Below, in pieces: positions 62,278 through 64,000 of a stretch of 64,000 nt of DNA. The translations under genes were made by a program, and so were the position numbers. The notes under the pieces are model-generated. The model did no database searches, was not told the origin of the DNA, and saw only the letters and a list, made by a program, of their open reading frames with translations. Every line of letters begins with the position of its first letter. Position 1 is the stretch's first letter. Source of the stretch: Baylisascaris procyonis (taxonomy: Eukaryota; Nematoda; Chromadorea; Rhabditida; Ascarididae); contig JAZARR010000159.1 in NCBI GenBank assembly GCA_037389465.1, positions 5,858,501-5,922,500 on the forward strand, read 5' to 3'.

Positions 62278-63478
62278 TGTGCTAGCACAAAAGTTATTGT
62301 GTACGAACTCTTGACGTTATTTGACTTTGATTTGGAACATGAACGATTTAGTGCCGCTGTGGATATTGAGCATTATCATAAGGCGCAATTTGTGGCACGT
62401 AATACATGAAATAATTTCTTCTAGATTCGTATGGCATAGACGTAACAATCGAAAACGGCATGAAAAAATTTATTGTTAGAGAGTTTGTGCACGATTATCG
62501 GAGAGAAATGGCATTGGCAAGAAAGAAGCCGAAGAAATTTATGCAAGTGAAGACAAAACGCAGCAGCAATTTCAATCAAAACATAGTTTCTTTTGAGAGA
62601 GGCACCACTTTCGATGACGATCTCTTGCCTAGGATGATATTCGGCTGTGGATGACAAGGCGTTGTCAGCTGTACTCATCTAGAAATCGAGTGCAAAATTT
62701 CATGAAGTCTGCACTATTTTTGCTTTTCTTCCAAATCCATCATCCTTTGTCGTTAACACTAAATGGAGTTTTCTGTGTAAACGGCTACAAGTCTTCGAGT
62801 GGACACACACACAATTTGGCGTAAGGAGAAGCGTGGCGATGAATCGATATGATTAAACAAGTGTTTGAGAATGCTTTAGACCAACGAATGTGGAAGCACA
62901 TCCTTACTGCCGATGAAAAATGGCACATTCTCAATAATTCTGAATGTGCACAGCATTGGGCACCCCGTTGTGAGAAGCTCAGCCAATCCTCCCCTAAAAT
63001 TGCTCTCAGGTTAACGCTATGCTTTCGATGGAATTATGTGGGCATTGTTGACTTCAAGCTTGTTCTCGGGGGATAAACTGTAAACACCGACCTCTACTAC
63101 GAACAACTAAATTAATTAAAAACGTGTTCTCCTTTAAGAAGACCGTACTTCAGGGCGCCAAACAGAGATAACCGAGACAAAAATAAAGAAGCTGAAAGGT
63201 ACAGAAGTTACTCCACATCGAGCCTAAAGCGTAGGCGTTACGCCATAGGGCGGCATTTTACTTCGGTGCCGGAAGAGGACGAATCTGAAATTCTTAGCGG
63301 GCAATTTTTCTCTATGAATCTGATTGAATATTTCCAAGGACAACGTGCAGCTTATAGAAAGATGGATAACAGTTATTGAAATAATGATCTACACTTTTCT
63401 GAATAATTTTACCTTGTTTGTTTCTTAATATTTTGCCAAATAAAATCTGTGCATGAAGAACTTTCGTGCCAACCTATC
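62278..63478 (+). mobile_element. Decayed mariner element with both terminal repeats
   Basis: The left end GCTAGCACAAAAGTTATTG (about 62280-62298) and the right end CTTTCGTGCCAACCTAT (63461-63477) resemble inverted mariner termini of the TTAGGTTGGCACGAAAG type. In between, the transposase is readable in pieces: FDLEHERFSAAVDIEHYHK (helix-turn-helix boundary) at about 62325; ILTADEKWHILNNSECAQHW at about 62899, where mariner has the first catalytic Asp in 'VTGDEKW'; then VNTDLYYEQL; and near the end GRHFTSVPEEDESE and NVQLIERWITVIE, the mariner C-terminus. Stops and frame changes inactivate it. The length, about 1.2 kb, is close to a full-length mariner. Confidence 0.85.
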
Positions 63479-63479
63479 T

Positions 63480-64000
63480 AGCGGTATGAGGGCTGAATTA
63501 TCAAATCAATAGTAAACGAGTGATATAAATTTCGTATTTTGTAGGATTCGATGAAACTCAACTTACATTTTGGATTACATGTGACCAGCTTGGATTTGCG
63601 CATCATTTAACTGTGATCCTATGTTTTTATATTATTTTTCTTGGCATCTGCGTGCTTCATTGCGTCCTCGTTTATTTATAAATGTTTGGATGCATATACC
63701 ATTCGGAAATGGAATTTTGTGAGGTTTCTAAGCAATCGAAGATTTATGAAATTTAACTTTAAAAGCACAGCGAATTCAGCAGATTTCATCGTAAGCTAAG
63801 GATGGGGCGTTTGTTTGATGTTACTTGAAGACGTATATGCTATCTTCTAAGGATATAAGTATCCTATAAACTTCAGTCGATTGAATGTTCAACCACCTCA
63901 TCATGTTGACCCGAAACATAAGTTGAGTAAGTTCAGGCGATCGAGCATTTAGCTGCCTCTTTGTGATGTGCTTGTATTTTGTCAGAGCTGTAAAACCCCA
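63480..64000. other. No supported gene
   Basis: AT-rich flank to the right of the mariner copy. A short direct repeat of the TTCAGTCGATTGA/TTCAGGCGATCGAGCATT type occurs at about 63872 and 63932, roughly 60 bases apart. Confidence 0.4.

Overview
The window reads as nuclear DNA of a nematode, probably a parasite with long introns and low gene density. It is AT-rich. The splice sites I can place mostly have a short pyrimidine run ending in CAG, and 21 of 22 bases of the nematode spliced leader SL1 occur at 47457-47478. I cannot name the species. Ascaridoid-like intron sizes and base composition fit, but that is inference. Genes are broken into short exons, so the models below are hand-built from splice signals, reading phase and protein-like composition, and most are partial.

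Left part (1-7.1 kb, + strand): the 3' half of a TMEM41B/DedA-family (VTT domain) ER membrane protein gene, in three phase-compatible exons (2020-2124, 2782-2920, 4001-4191). A near-perfect 27-base echo of one of its exons lies in the next intron. A second + strand gene of unknown function follows (about 5.5-7.1 kb).

Middle (11.5-42.3 kb, mostly - strand): an isolated first exon that starts with a myristoylation-like MGGGKQS (11.6 kb); a two- or three-exon acidic protein gene (16.6-18.8 kb); a gene ending at 20204 (exons to 23.1 kb); a four-exon small gene with all phases agreeing, from ATG at 39920 to stop and poly(A) signal at about 36.5 kb; a 52-residue secreted-peptide ORF (40397-40555); and a two-exon Ser-rich gene fragment (41.1-42.2 kb). 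Long stretches between them hold only microsatellites and decayed DNA.

Right part (42.3-64 kb): this is the most unusual region. A decayed Argonaute MID-PIWI block lies on + at 42.35-43.4 kb. The SL1 copy follows a block of nested tandem repeats and a TATA-like motif, and precedes a GC-rich leader-like segment with a possible primer-binding site. Under 1 kb further on is the decayed C-terminal end of a LINE reverse transcriptase. Other relics are an RTE-type endonuclease fragment (16.2-16.6 kb), two DDE-transposase fossils (45.5 and 54.9-55.4 kb) and a mariner copy with both terminal inverted repeats (62.28-63.48 kb). Terminal exons of two further genes of unknown function lie at 58.27-58.44 kb (+) and 60.44-60.68 kb (-).

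No database search was possible. Family names rest on recognised motifs; everything else is marked as hypothetical.
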